Source: Abyssibius sp040880065
Lineage (GTDB): Bacteria; Pseudomonadota; Alphaproteobacteria; Rhodobacterales; Rhodobacteraceae
Assembly: GCA_040880065.1 (NCBI GenBank)
Contig: JBBDJE010000060.1
Coordinates: 1-64,000, forward strand
Length of the DNA stretch: 64,000 nucleotides
Direction: 5' to 3'
In this document: piece after piece, positions 23,660 through 32,819 of the stretch
Layout of the letters: every line of letters starts with the position of its first letter
Position numbering within the stretch: position 1 is the stretch's first letter
The notes under the pieces: generated by a model
The model's database searches: none
What the model was told of the DNA's origin: nothing
Seen by the model: the letters and a program-made list of their open reading frames with translations, nothing else
Made by a program: the position numbers and the translations under genes

Positions 23660-25347
23660 GCCAGCAGCCGCGCCTTCTGTCGCTTGGCATCGCTGCGCAA
23701 ATCCAGACCATCGTCTGAATAGGTCAGGTTAACGCCGGCATTTTTGAGATCTGTGATGAACTGGCCCAAACCTTTTGGCGTGCACATTTGCGGGGGCTGC
23801 AAGCCTTCAGGCGGGTCTTGGTGCGTGACCAGATGAACGATGGGGCCAAGTATGTTCATCGGGTTTGCGAGCACATGGCCAAGCGGCAAAATCAGCGCGC
23901 GCGCCGGGCTGCTTTCGCGCAGCACATTGGCCAGATGCTGCTTTTCACGCGCCAGCGCCGCGGCGGCCTGATCGCGCAGCGCCACCGGGTCGGGGTTGGG
24001 CTGGCGCATCATATCAAGCAACCATGCCGAGCGGACGTGCAAAATTCGTGCATTGGGGTCGGCTTCGATAATGCGGGCAACCTTGTTATTGTCGCACAGA
24101 TCATGGGCGAAAATCGGCAAACCATTGCGCTGCGCCCACACGAAATTGCGCAGAAATTCTGCTGGTCGATAGTCGCGCACAACCGAAAGCGCGGTCAGCC
24201 CGCCGGGGCCGACGGGCTGGTCGTTTTCAAATAATGCGCCTTTTGGGTGGTAAATGCGGCCCATGGCGCGTTGGCCGGTATGGTGCAAAATCCATGGTTG
24301 CAGCTCTTCAAACACCGAATCCAGCCCCTGAAGCACCAGATAAGGCACCGCCGTCTCTCGTGTAAAACGTGCGCGCGCACCGACATGGCGGGCCTGCATC
24401 ATCAGCCCGCGCCGCCCTTCCAGCCTGCGGCGTTCAACCTGGCCGATATGGCGCAAAAACGCCTCGCGCTGAGCGGGTTGGCGGGGCAGGGCCGGGCGCG
24501 ACTTGTCCAGTAAATGGGTATAGAGCGCATCAGCCCCTGCCCAGATCTTGCGGGCGAAATAACTGTCGAGGTTTTGCAGACCGGCAAGATGGTCGTCATA
24601 CAGCACCACCGGTTTGCCTTCATAGTCAAACCGCGCATAGCACAGCGCGCGCGATTCAATTTTTTGCGAATGCTGGCGCGCAAGGGTTTGGAAGTAGGAT
24701 TCATCGGGGATCCAGCAGCGCTTGAAAAACGCGTCATATTCCGCGCGGCGCGCATCGTTTAGAATGGCGCGCAACGTCGCCACGCTCAGCACCCACCATT
24801 GCGAGCCGATATGCGCCACCATGCCTTCGGGCAGTTTGCGTTTGACGCCAAAGCGGCGTTGCAGTGCGACCGACATATCAAACAGGCGGCGGTTTTTCTT
24901 CCAGTTGAAGGGGAAGTAAAGCGTGAACCGCTCGTGCTCCAGCCCGCCCTTGATCCAATGCGCGGCCCCCGCGGTCACGCTTTCAATGAAGTCGGTTTCT
25001 GGATTTTTTTCCAGAAACGCAACAAACTCGGCCAGCGGGCGGGTTGGCAGGCTATCGCCTGAAAGCTGGCAGATATGGCCAAGGTCGGGGATATGCGCCA
25101 GCAAGGTTTTAACGGCGGCGATTTGTGCTTCGACCAGCGAAAACTCGCCCCAAGCGGCGCGAATGCGCGGGCTGAACAGAATATTGTCATGCGCTGAAAG
25201 TGTGGCGCGCAGCCGGTCAAACTCTGCCTGCGGGGCAGCGGCGTCGACATGCAACACCACCGGACAGCCGGCGCCCGATAATGTGGCGGCAAGTGCTGCC
25301 ACGCGCGGCAGGTCGCGATGCGCCAGAATGGAGAAACCAACGCTCAT
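23656..25347 (-). CDS. Core-2/I-branching (GT14-type) glycosyltransferase with C-terminal extension
   Basis: 563 residues. The N-terminal about 290 residues match the Core-2/I-branching N-acetylglucosaminyltransferase family: MSVGFSILAHRDLPRV, CQLSGDSLPTRPLAEF, SQWWVLSV and RCWIPDESYFQT. The C-terminal about 270 residues form a separate domain of unknown function, seen in several marine alphaproteobacteria. No signal or membrane segment, so it acts at the cytoplasmic side on nascent glycan. It overlaps both neighbours as ATGA. Donor is probably a UDP-sugar; acceptor unknown. Confidence 0.78.
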   Translation of the reverse strand: MSVGFSILAHRDLPRVAALAATLSGAGCPVVLHVDAAAPQAEFDRLRATLSAHDNILFSPRIRAAWGEFSLVEAQIAAVKTLLAHIPDLGHICQLSGDSLPTRPLAEFVAFLEKNPETDFIESVTAGAAHWIKGGLEHERFTLYFPFNWKKNRRLFDMSVALQRRFGVKRKLPEGMVAHIGSQWWVLSVATLRAILNDARRAEYDAFFKRCWIPDESYFQTLARQHSQKIESRALCYARFDYEGKPVVLYDDHLAGLQNLDSYFARKIWAGADALYTHLLDKSRPALPRQPAQREAFLRHIGQVERRRLEGRRGLMMQARHVGARARFTRETAVPYLVLQGLDSVFEELQPWILHHTGQRAMGRIYHPKGALFENDQPVGPGGLTALSVVRDYRPAEFLRNFVWAQRNGLPIFAHDLCDNNKVARIIEADPNARILHVRSAWLLDMMRQPNPDPVALRDQAAAALAREKQHLANVLRESSPARALILPLGHVLANPMNILGPIVHLVTHQDPPEGLQPPQMCTPKGLGQFITDLKNAGVNLTYSDDGLDLRSDAKRQKARLLA

Positions 25348-26366
25348 GCCCAGCCGCCCGAGGAGATCAGCCCGTCATCTTCCAGTTGTGCCCAGCCTTT
25401 GTATTGGCGCGATTCCGGCGTGGCGAGCACAGTATCGGCGGCCAGTGTCTGGCCATAGGCCGCGTATTCGCGGCCACTCTCATAATGCTCCAGCCGGTCG
25501 CTTTCCTCGACTGCGCGGTCCAGAATATCGGGCAGGAATTTGGTGTGCAGCAGCGCGCCGCTGATCATTTCACCGCCACGTTCATCGTAGGTTACATTCA
25601 TCGCGCGCGGCAGCATAAGGTGAGTTGAGGAGATATACACGCAGCCCCAGCGCCAGCGCACCAGCGGAATTTTGTTCAGCGCAGGGGCAAGCCGCGGATT
25701 GTTTGCAAAGTTCAGCCGCAGGCGCGGGCCGCCCTGTATCCACAAATGCCGGTGCTGGTTGTCGCGATGGTAGACATAATTGGAATGGTCATAGCGGTTG
25801 AGCAAGCTCAGCGGGTCTTGCCCCGGTTGGTAGCTGGCCTGCCCAAGCGGGCCTTCGGGATACATATCAACCAGCATTGCGGGCAAGGCACGCAGGTGCG
25901 ACAGGTCCAGCCATTCGGTAAGCGCGCGCAAGCCCCGCGTTGTGTGATGTGGATAGACCAACAGCTCGTCGCAATCGACCGTAAGGCACCAATTGTCATG
26001 GCCAAAGCGGGCAAGCAGGTGGTTTAGCCAGTCCACCCCGAAATGCGCATCGCGGTAGCTGGCATCGGTGTGCCAGATCGAGGCATCTTCCTGCGCTTCT
26101 AAAAACGCGGCGCTGCCATCGGTTGACCCGTTATCGACAAAGAAGAAATGCTCAACGCCAAGGTTGCGGTAATACTCAACAAAATAGGGCAGGCGCTCGG
26201 CCTCGTTGCGCAGCACGCAAAACAGATAGATCGCGCCTTTCTGGCGGCGCGGGGCGCGCAAATGCGTGCGCACCAGCTTTCGTCCGTGCCAGGCTGCGCG
26301 CACCTGCCACGCCTTGCGAACCAGTCGCTGCCGATACGCGCGCCATATGCTTGTTGGGCTGGGCAA
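25344..26366 (-). CDS. Family 2-type glycosyltransferase
   Basis: 340 residues. A basic N-terminus precedes a GT-A fold: IYLFCVLRNEAERLPYFVEYY, EHFFFVDNGSTDGSA, and a metal-binding CDELLVYP. The family (Glyco_tranf_2_4-like) adds hexoses or uronic acids to surface polysaccharides. It lies in the middle of the leftward glycan operon, overlapping the GT14-type gene and 28 bp after the GT4-type gene. Specificity unknown. Confidence 0.8.
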   Translation of the reverse strand: MPSPTSIWRAYRQRLVRKAWQVRAAWHGRKLVRTHLRAPRRQKGAIYLFCVLRNEAERLPYFVEYYRNLGVEHFFFVDNGSTDGSAAFLEAQEDASIWHTDASYRDAHFGVDWLNHLLARFGHDNWCLTVDCDELLVYPHHTTRGLRALTEWLDLSHLRALPAMLVDMYPEGPLGQASYQPGQDPLSLLNRYDHSNYVYHRDNQHRHLWIQGGPRLRLNFANNPRLAPALNKIPLVRWRWGCVYISSTHLMLPRAMNVTYDERGGEMISGALLHTKFLPDILDRAVEESDRLEHYESGREYAAYGQTLAADTVLATPESRQYKGWAQLEDDGLISSGGWA

Positions 26367-26394
26367 ATAAACCTCGGGCTAGTCTTTGAACCAA

Positions 26395-27591
26395 TTATGC
26401 GAGTAAATCGTCAACTAAAGAAAAATGGCGGCCCCAGTCCGGAAAGTCAAACTTTGCCGGAGGGGTGGGCGGGGTATGGCTTGCGGCTGTAATCGCGTCA
26501 AGCCAGGCTTTGGGGTTATCGGCTGGCAGGTAGGTGGCATGGGGGCCGGCCAGTTCGCGAAACACCGGCAAATCGGAGCACAGCACCGGCACGCCCATTT
26601 GCAGCGCTTCAACCAGCGGATAGCCGAAACCTTCCGCGAAGGATGGAAAAAGCAGCGCGCGCACGCGGGCCAGATGTGCGGCCAATGCCGTATCATCCAG
26701 CGCGCCATGTTCAAACACCGGCTGGCCCGCCGCAATGGCCGCATCCAGCCGGGTAAACACTGCATCATTGCGCCAGCCCCGCCGCCCGATAATGTGAAGC
26801 TGTGGCGCGTTCGGTTCGGCACAAAGCGTATCCCAGACATCCAGCAAAAGCGCGTGGTTCTTGCGCGGCTCTATGGTGCCAAGCACGACAAATTCGGCAG
26901 GTGTGGTTGTTACAGGTGCTGTGCGCCGGCCGGCCAGCGCATCGCAGCCAAGCGGGGCGATATGCAGCGCTGCCTTAAGCCCGAATGTGCCAAGCCAATG
27001 CGCGCCGCGCGCCGCGGTATCTGCCGAGTTGCAGATAATGCCCGTCGCACCTTTGGCCGTAGAACGCAGCTCTTGCGCAAAGCGCTCTGGTAGACCTTCG
27101 CGGCTGAATTCAGGCCAATCCAACGGGATCGTATCATGCAGCATGGCAAGGCGCGGGCCTGCGCCTGCTTTGCGCATTGCCGCCCAGACAGGCGCACTGC
27201 GGTTGGAATGACCCACATTCACATAGGCAAAACCGTTGGGCATGTGGCGCGCCAGCAACCGCGAAAGCCCGCGCCGCCAGCAACGGGCAAAAGCGATGCG
27301 CCGCAGCTCGGCCTGAACGCGGCGCTGCGCCGGGCTAAGCTTGCGTGACAGATGCGCCAGAAGGTCGGGCCTTCCCGGCAGTGCCGCACCCACCAGCACC
27401 GGCCAGAACCGCGCCATGCCCGCCCGATCAAGCAGCACAAAGCCGCCCGCCAGCCGTGCAAGAAAAAAGGCGGGCGCAACGTCCCGCATGAACTGGCGGA
27501 TATAGGCGCGCTCGACCCTGTCAATGCCCGTAGCAGGGCCAAGGCCGATGCGCGAAACACTGCGGCTGATATCAAGAAGGCGGGCGCGCAA
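26395..27591 (-). CDS. Family 1/4 glycosyltransferase
   Basis: 398 residues if it starts at the TTG at 27591, five bases after the galU stop. The longer open frame to 27789 lies inside galU and starts with residues unlike the family. The conserved N-terminal block LLDISRSVSR and GLGPATGIDRVERAY begins just after the TTG, which supports the choice. The GT-B C-terminal domain shows LGTIEPRKNHALLL, LHIIGRRGW and LFPSFAEGFGYPLVEAL, with the ExxxxxxE-type glutamates. A retaining transferase acting on the same surface glycan as its neighbours is likely. Confidence 0.8.
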   Translation of the reverse strand: MRARLLDISRSVSRIGLGPATGIDRVERAYIRQFMRDVAPAFFLARLAGGFVLLDRAGMARFWPVLVGAALPGRPDLLAHLSRKLSPAQRRVQAELRRIAFARCWRRGLSRLLARHMPNGFAYVNVGHSNRSAPVWAAMRKAGAGPRLAMLHDTIPLDWPEFSREGLPERFAQELRSTAKGATGIICNSADTAARGAHWLGTFGLKAALHIAPLGCDALAGRRTAPVTTTPAEFVVLGTIEPRKNHALLLDVWDTLCAEPNAPQLHIIGRRGWRNDAVFTRLDAAIAAGQPVFEHGALDDTALAAHLARVRALLFPSFAEGFGYPLVEALQMGVPVLCSDLPVFRELAGPHATYLPADNPKAWLDAITAASHTPPTPPAKFDFPDWGRHFSLVDDLLA

Positions 27592-27595
27592 GGCG

Positions 27596-28489
27596 CTATT
27601 CCGCTGCGTGCGAGGCCGCGTTGAGGGTGGAGAGATAGGCGCCAAACTCGTCGCGCAAATCTTCCCGCGCAAGGCCGAAGGCAACGGTTGCCTGCAAAAA
27701 ACCGGCTTTGGAGCCGCAGTCAAAGCGCTGGCCCTTGAACCGGTAACCATAAACATTGTCATGTTCACAAATTTGCGCGGCAATCGCATCGGTCAACTGG
27801 ATTTCGCCGCCGCTACCCGTTTGCGCCGCATCGAGTGTGTGCATCACTTCGGGGCGCAGAATATACCGCCCGATCGCGGCGAAATTTGACGGCGCATCTT
27901 CGGCGCGCGGCTTTTCAACCATGCCACTGGCAGGCAGCAGCGTGCCCATGTCTGACTTGACCGCCAGCACGCCGTAGCTGGAAATCTGCGCGGGCGGCAC
28001 TTTCATCGCGGCCACCATATTGCCCCCTGTCTCGGCATAGGCATCGACCATCTGGCGCAGGCAACCGGTTCGCCCGGCAATCACGTCATCAGGCAAGATC
28101 ACCGCGAAGGGCTCATCACCAATCAGCCGCCGCGCGCACCATACCGCATGGCCAAGGCCTTTGGGTTCGCGCTGGCGAACATAGGCAATGGCCCCGCTAT
28201 CCATGTCGGTGCGGCGCAGCTCGTCGATCTGGGCTTGCTTATTGGCAAGGCGCAGGGCTGATTCAAGCTCGGGAGCGCGGTCAAAATAGTCTTCCAGCGC
28301 CGATTTGCCACGCGCGGTGACAAAAATAAACTCGGTGATCCCCGCCTCGCGCGCCTCGTCAATGGCATATTGAATGAGCGGGCGGTCAACCAAAGTCATG
28401 ATTTCTTTGGGAATGGATTTTGTGGCAGGCAAAAACCGTGTGCCAAGCCCGGCAACCGGAAATATCGCTTTGGTGACCTTGTTCGTCAT
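27596..28489 (-). CDS. galU: UTP-glucose-1-phosphate uridylyltransferase
   Basis: 297 residues. The nucleotide-binding motif is at the N-terminus (FPVAGLGTRFLPATKSIPKE), then LIQYAIDEA, and ILPDDVI with GEIQLTDAI, all typical of GalU. It makes UDP-glucose for the transferases of this operon and for other glycans. Upstream the family-2 transferase gene ends 30 bp away; downstream the family-4 transferase starts 4 bases after its stop. Confidence 0.94.
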   Translation of the reverse strand: MTNKVTKAIFPVAGLGTRFLPATKSIPKEIMTLVDRPLIQYAIDEAREAGITEFIFVTARGKSALEDYFDRAPELESALRLANKQAQIDELRRTDMDSGAIAYVRQREPKGLGHAVWCARRLIGDEPFAVILPDDVIAGRTGCLRQMVDAYAETGGNMVAAMKVPPAQISSYGVLAVKSDMGTLLPASGMVEKPRAEDAPSNFAAIGRYILRPEVMHTLDAAQTGSGGEIQLTDAIAAQICEHDNVYGYRFKGQRFDCGSKAGFLQATVAFGLAREDLRDEFGAYLSTLNAASHAAE

Positions 28490-28519
28490 CGCATCCTCGC
28501 GTGCCGACGGTAATGCCGG

Positions 28520-29845
28520 TCAGGGTGTATTGGACTGCAAGTCTATCACAGTCATTGAGTCTATATTTTCAATAGTTTTCAATTCGGGCAAAATTAGGGC
28601 TGGCGACGTTGGTTTCCTGTCGCAAATCATGTAGTTAACCCTGCGGAACCAAGCAAGGCGGCGCAGCTCAACCGCAAGGTATTGTGGCTTTGTGCGCAAG
28701 TTCAACAAAGTCTCGTTTCGCTTGATACGGCCAAACAAGCCGCCACGATGATACCAAAACCCGTCTGCATCAAAAAAGGCCCAAAGCGGGCGGATGGTGG
28801 CGCGGATTTCAAGCACCGTTACAACATGGCCGGCCTCGGCAAGCGCGCGGGCGAGCGGGCGCATGCGCGCAAGGCTGCCTTCCAACAAAAAGTGCAGCCG
28901 GGGCTGCGGTTCGGGCAGGGAAATCTGTGGGCCGGGAACTGGTATCGGTTCAAGCTTGGGTGGCGGGGTGAAATTGGCAAATGTTTGGGCAATGCCCTCA
29001 TCGAGCCGTGCCAGCAAAAAGCGCAGCCGCTGGCCGCTGATCAGGCCAAGCAGGTGATAGTTGTGCAGTCGGTTGCGCAAATTGCGGCGCTGGGCGTTCA
29101 ACGCTGCACCGGAATCGCGCGCTACATGCAGCGTGCAAAACCGCGCAGCCGATGCGCCAATTTCAAACATATCGGTTGGCATTCGGCGCCTGTCACGATG
29201 CGGGCCGGCGGCAAACGCGTGGTGAACCTGTGCTGTGGGCACGATCGCGGTTGACCAGCCCGCCTCCGACAGGCGCAAATTCACGTCCGTTTCGTCAAAA
29301 TAATAGCGATACCCTTCGTCAAAACCGCCAATGGCGCGCAAGGCATCGGCCCGAAACGCGCAGGCCGTGCCCACGGTCTTGATGAAACGCTCGGGTTCCG
29401 GTGCAAATACCGTCCAGGGTTTGCGCAGATCAATGGTGAGCGGTTTGTCGCGCCCGTCGCGCCCGAACGAAACCGCCTGCCACTGCATGGCAACACCGTT
29501 GGTGCCGCGCGACATGCCGCCCGCCGCGCCGACATGCCTATCGGCAAAAGGAGCAGTAATCAGCTCAATGAATCGCGGGTCGGGCAGGCAATCATCATCG
29601 CAAAAAACCACAATATCGCCCTTGGCCTTTGCCAGCCCGATATTGCGCGCAAGCGAGATATTCGCAGGCTGGCAATCGTAATGCGCAAGCGGCGCTGGCG
29701 CCGGGCCGGTCGTCGCGGGCAGGTTGGAAACGACGATGGTTTCAAAGCCGGATACCGTTTGAAAGCGCAGGCAGTTCAGTGCCGATGACAGGGCCTCGGC
29801 CCGATCACGGCTGACGATGATCAGCGATATGTGCGGGTGTGCCAT
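28520..29845 (-). CDS. Family 2 glycosyltransferase with extra C-terminal domain
   Basis: 441 residues. The GT-A domain is clear: HISLIIVSRDRAEALSSALN, VVSNLPATTG, VFCDDDCLPDPRFIE with an aspartate-rich metal site, and GGFDEGYRYYFDETDVNLRL. About 170 residues after residue 270 include a Pro-rich spacer and a second part resembling a partial GT-B domain (RLHFLLEGSLARMRPLARAL). The start overlaps the cysQ stop as TAATG, so translation is coupled. It should act on the same surface polysaccharide. Donor and acceptor unknown. Confidence 0.82.
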   Translation of the reverse strand: MAHPHISLIIVSRDRAEALSSALNCLRFQTVSGFETIVVSNLPATTGPAPAPLAHYDCQPANISLARNIGLAKAKGDIVVFCDDDCLPDPRFIELITAPFADRHVGAAGGMSRGTNGVAMQWQAVSFGRDGRDKPLTIDLRKPWTVFAPEPERFIKTVGTACAFRADALRAIGGFDEGYRYYFDETDVNLRLSEAGWSTAIVPTAQVHHAFAAGPHRDRRRMPTDMFEIGASAARFCTLHVARDSGAALNAQRRNLRNRLHNYHLLGLISGQRLRFLLARLDEGIAQTFANFTPPPKLEPIPVPGPQISLPEPQPRLHFLLEGSLARMRPLARALAEAGHVVTVLEIRATIRPLWAFFDADGFWYHRGGLFGRIKRNETLLNLRTKPQYLAVELRRLAWFRRVNYMICDRKPTSPALILPELKTIENIDSMTVIDLQSNTP

Positions 29846-30639
29846 TAGCCATTGGCGCGGGGCGTAACCCCCGGCACATGTGCAATGAAGAACGGGTTTT
29901 CATAACCCGGCTTGCCATAGGTGAGCGGTGCCAGCGTATCGGCGCGCAGCACATAGCCACCCGCTGCGGCGAGCACGGCATGGCCGGCGGCGGTATCCCA
30001 TTCCATTGTGCGGCCAAGGCGCGGGTATAGATCCGCCTCGCCCGCTGCCAGCAGGCAAAATTTGAGCGATGAGCCCGCCGCGCGGAAATCGCCCACCGGA
30101 TACTGCGCGATATAAGCATCGGTTGCAGCATCGCGGTGCGATTTGGAGGCGACAACGATCAGCGCATCGGGCTGCGGCACATGCAATTGCAACCTGTTCA
30201 GCGCGCCGGGTGTTGTGGCATCAAACGGGCCGATCTCTTCATAGGCGCAGCCCATACCGGTGACAAACAGCCGTTCGCGTGCTGGCGCATAGACCACGCC
30301 CGCAACCGGCTGGCCGTTTTCAATAAGCGCGATGTTCACCGTGAAATCGCCGCGTTTCTGCACAAATTCCTTGGTGCCATCCAGCGGGTCAACAATGAAG
30401 AAACGCGTATGATGCCGGCCATGGCTTTCGGCCTGCTCTTCGGTCACGACGGCAATATCGGCAAAGGCCATGCGCAATCCGGTCGAGATGATCGCATCGG
30501 CGGCTTCGTCGGCAGCGGTCAGCGGGCTTTGATCTTCCTTGAGGCGCAGGCCGATATCGTCGCTTTGGTAAAAGCGCATGATCTCGGCACCGGCTTTAAG
30601 CGCCAGATTGCGCAGCGTTACGATTGTGTGATCCAGCAC
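29845..30639 (-). CDS. cysQ: 3'(2'),5'-bisphosphate nucleotidase
   Basis: 264 residues. The metal and phosphate motif of the inositol-monophosphatase superfamily is VDPLDGTKEF (D84, D87), with TEEQ at 66-69 and WDTAAGHAVL near 218. CysQ removes the 3'-phosphate from PAP, the by-product of PAPS-dependent sulfation and sulfate reduction. It is the first gene of the leftward operon that ends with a sulfotransferase. The link fits a need to clear PAP while the glycan is being sulfated. An inositol phosphatase is the alternative but the spacing of motifs favours CysQ. Confidence 0.88.
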   Translation of the reverse strand: MLDHTIVTLRNLALKAGAEIMRFYQSDDIGLRLKEDQSPLTAADEAADAIISTGLRMAFADIAVVTEEQAESHGRHHTRFFIVDPLDGTKEFVQKRGDFTVNIALIENGQPVAGVVYAPARERLFVTGMGCAYEEIGPFDATTPGALNRLQLHVPQPDALIVVASKSHRDAATDAYIAQYPVGDFRAAGSSLKFCLLAAGEADLYPRLGRTMEWDTAAGHAVLAAAGGYVLRADTLAPLTYGKPGYENPFFIAHVPGVTPRANG

Positions 30640-30732
30640 GGCCTATCCTCGCTTCGGGCTTGATTGTTTACCTGCTCTTATGGCCTTGTGGGCAAGCTGG
30701 CAACAGAGCGTAGCTGAATTTGGCCGACCTTC

Positions 30733-31575
30733 ATGGAAACCGAAGTTAAAAACCCGATTTTTGAACAGGCGCTGCCCACAACAATGCTGGGTGCTGCGTT
30801 CAACTTCAGTGAGCGGGTTTATCATGCCACCGTGCACGAAATCCGCAAATCATCCGGCAATGCCCCTTTGGGTATTTTGAACGAGATGCTGCAGACAATC
30901 ATGTATGTCGCCATGTTCTATTTTCTGTATCAGATCATCAGCTTGCGCGGCCTTGCCATTCGGGGCGACTTTATCCTGTTCCTGCTGACGGGCGTTTTTC
31001 TGTTCCTGTTACATAACCGGGCAATCCGCTCGGTGCTGAGTTCGGTAGATGCAACGCAGCCGATCATGCTGCACCGCCCGATGACAACCATGCTCTCGAT
31101 CGCCTCAAAGGCGCTTTCGGGGCTGTATTTCCAGCTTTCGGCTGCGGGCCTGATTCTGTTTTTCGTGTTCATCTTTCGTGGCGGAATCGAGCTTCAAGAC
31201 CCGTTCGGCCTTGTGCTGCCGGTGTTTACAGCCTGGTCAAGCGGGATTGCCATTGGATTGGTGTTTCTCATGCTGCGCCCCTTTGCGCCCAAACTGGTCG
31301 GGCTGGTTTCTATGGTCTATATGCGCGCCAATATGGTCACTTCGGGCAAGGCGATGCCCGCGGCCTATATGCCTGCGGTCATGATCGACTGGTTTGACTG
31401 GAACCCGCTGTTTCATTCCATAGATCAGGCCCGCGACGCGACATTTGTGAACTATGACACCGCAGTCAGCTCGCCCACCTACGCGCTTTATTTTACACTG
31501 CTTTTCGTGCTTTTTGGTCTGATGGGCGAGTTCTGGATGCGGCAGAATATGTCGGCAAGCTGGGGCAATAGATGA
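30733..31575 (+). CDS. ABC-2-type polysaccharide export permease (KpsM/Wzm-like)
   Basis: 280 residues with about six hydrophobic segments, including LNEMLQTIMYVAMFYFLYQI and LFVLFGLMGEFWM, the general form of capsule and O-antigen export permeases. It diverges from the cysQ-led glycan operon with 93 bp between them, so it may export the polymer made by that operon. No ATPase subunit lies beside it, although these permeases need one; that subunit must be elsewhere. It overlaps the thioesterase gene as ATGA. Confidence 0.72.
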   Translation: METEVKNPIFEQALPTTMLGAAFNFSERVYHATVHEIRKSSGNAPLGILNEMLQTIMYVAMFYFLYQIISLRGLAIRGDFILFLLTGVFLFLLHNRAIRSVLSSVDATQPIMLHRPMTTMLSIASKALSGLYFQLSAAGLILFFVFIFRGGIELQDPFGLVLPVFTAWSSGIAIGLVFLMLRPFAPKLVGLVSMVYMRANMVTSGKAMPAAYMPAVMIDWFDWNPLFHSIDQARDATFVNYDTAVSSPTYALYFTLLFVLFGLMGEFWMRQNMSASWGNR

Positions 31576-31955
31576 GCTCTGCACCGCAAGGCGTTCTGGC
31601 GCTGCAAACCATTGCCATGCCCGCTGATACCAATGCCAATGGCGATATTTTTGGCGGCTGGCTTATGGGCCAGATGGACCTTGGCGCCTCGGTTCTGGCG
31701 CGCCAGCGGGCGCAAGGCCGTGTCGCCACTGTCGCGGTAGATGCGATGACCTTTTACAAACCTGTTTTAGTGGGCGACCTCGTATCTTTATGGGCAAAGC
31801 TGGTTCACACGGGCAAAACCTCGATGAAAATCGAGGTTGAGGTCTGGGTCACCCGCCAGCCGGGCAACCAGCTTTTTCGCGTCACCTCGGCACGGTTCGT
31901 GTTTGTCGCGGTGGATAAAGCGGGCCAAAAGCGCGACCTGTCTGCCGGTGACTAA
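31572..31955 (+). CDS. Hotdog-fold acyl-CoA thioesterase (YciA-like)
   Basis: 127 residues. The hotdog motif GDIFGGWLMGQMD contains the probable catalytic aspartate, followed by VDAMTFYKPVLVGDLVSLW and KIEVEVWV. YciA-like enzymes hydrolyse a range of acyl-CoAs and help keep free CoA available. It is translationally coupled to the export permease upstream through an ATGA overlap, though no functional link is obvious. Confidence 0.88.
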   Translation: MSSAPQGVLALQTIAMPADTNANGDIFGGWLMGQMDLGASVLARQRAQGRVATVAVDAMTFYKPVLVGDLVSLWAKLVHTGKTSMKIEVEVWVTRQPGNQLFRVTSARFVFVAVDKAGQKRDLSAGD

Positions 31956-32034
31956 ATCTAACGGTTGCGGCTTTTCGGCGCGGGTGTTTCGCGCTAAACG
32001 TGGCATGGATTTCAAATTATATCGGGGCGTTCGC

Positions 32035-32649
32035 ATGAAACTCACGCTAATTTTGGCGCTGCTATGTGGCTTGACGGGCACGGCATTTGCACAGGGTTAC
32101 GGCCCATCGCTTTACGATGTGGCCAATGTGGCCAGTGATGATGTGCTCAATATTCGCAGCGCTCCCGATGCCGACAGCCCCAGCCTTGGCAGCCTGCGTC
32201 CCGATGCGCGCGGCATCGAGGTGACGGGGCAAAGCGCCGATGGCAAATGGGCGCGCATCAATCATGGCGAATCGGCAGGATGGGTAGCCTTGCGCTTTTT
32301 GCGCCTTGCGGCCAACTGGGCCGATGGCACGCCTTTCGGGTTGGTGTGCAGCGGGACAGAGCCGTTCTGGTCTATCCGCGCCCTGCCCGGATATCTGGAA
32401 TATTCGGACGCAAACGGTGCGTCGCAACGCTATCGCGAGCAGGAGCGGTTGCGCGGCGCGGGCGTTGGCTTTGCCGATCTGGCGATTATCGGGCGCGGCG
32501 ACGATCAAACCGCCTCGATGATAATTTCGCCCGCAAGCTGCAATGATGGGATGAGCGACCTTGAGTTTGCGCTGCGCATTCAACTGCTGCGCCCCGGCGC
32601 GCAAATGCCGCTTTTGTCGGGCTGTTGCAGCATGATTGCAGCGCAATAG
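32035..32649 (+). CDS. Exported SH3-domain protein
   Basis: 204 residues from ATG 32035; a start at 32005 would place ten residues before the signal peptide. The signal peptide is MKLTLILALLCGLTGTAFA. The mature protein has a bacterial SH3-type domain (LNIRSAPDADSPSLGSL, ARINHGESAGWVALRFL) and then a C-terminal part with conserved-looking FGLVCSGTEPFWSI and two cysteine-rich places (ISPASCNDGMSD, SGCCS). It resembles the small periplasmic COG3650-type proteins of unknown role. A cell-wall or metal-binding role is possible. Confidence 0.75.
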   Translation: MKLTLILALLCGLTGTAFAQGYGPSLYDVANVASDDVLNIRSAPDADSPSLGSLRPDARGIEVTGQSADGKWARINHGESAGWVALRFLRLAANWADGTPFGLVCSGTEPFWSIRALPGYLEYSDANGASQRYREQERLRGAGVGFADLAIIGRGDDQTASMIISPASCNDGMSDLEFALRIQLLRPGAQMPLLSGCCSMIAAQ

Positions 32650-32711
32650 CTGCAATAATGTAACTTTAAGCATCATTTTGAAGCAAATCAGCGCGCAAAT
32701 CCTTACGAGCG

Positions 32712-32740
32712 CTTGCGACCGGATTGCTGCGCTCTTATAT
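32712..32740 (+). promoter_or_regulatory. Candidate heat-shock (sigma-32) promoter of dnaK
   Basis: CTTG at 32712-32715 and CTTATAT at 32734-32740 are 18 bp apart, matching the alphaproteobacterial sigma-32 pattern (CTTG, 16-18 bp, CYTATNT). It lies 80 bp upstream of the dnaK ATG. This fits heat induction of dnaK-dnaJ. Confidence 0.6.
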
Positions 32741-32819
32741 ACCCGTCGAACTTTGGGATGAGCATCACGGGGCCGAATGCGGACCGGGCGCTCACAATCG
32801 CCACTGAAAGGAAGACCAC

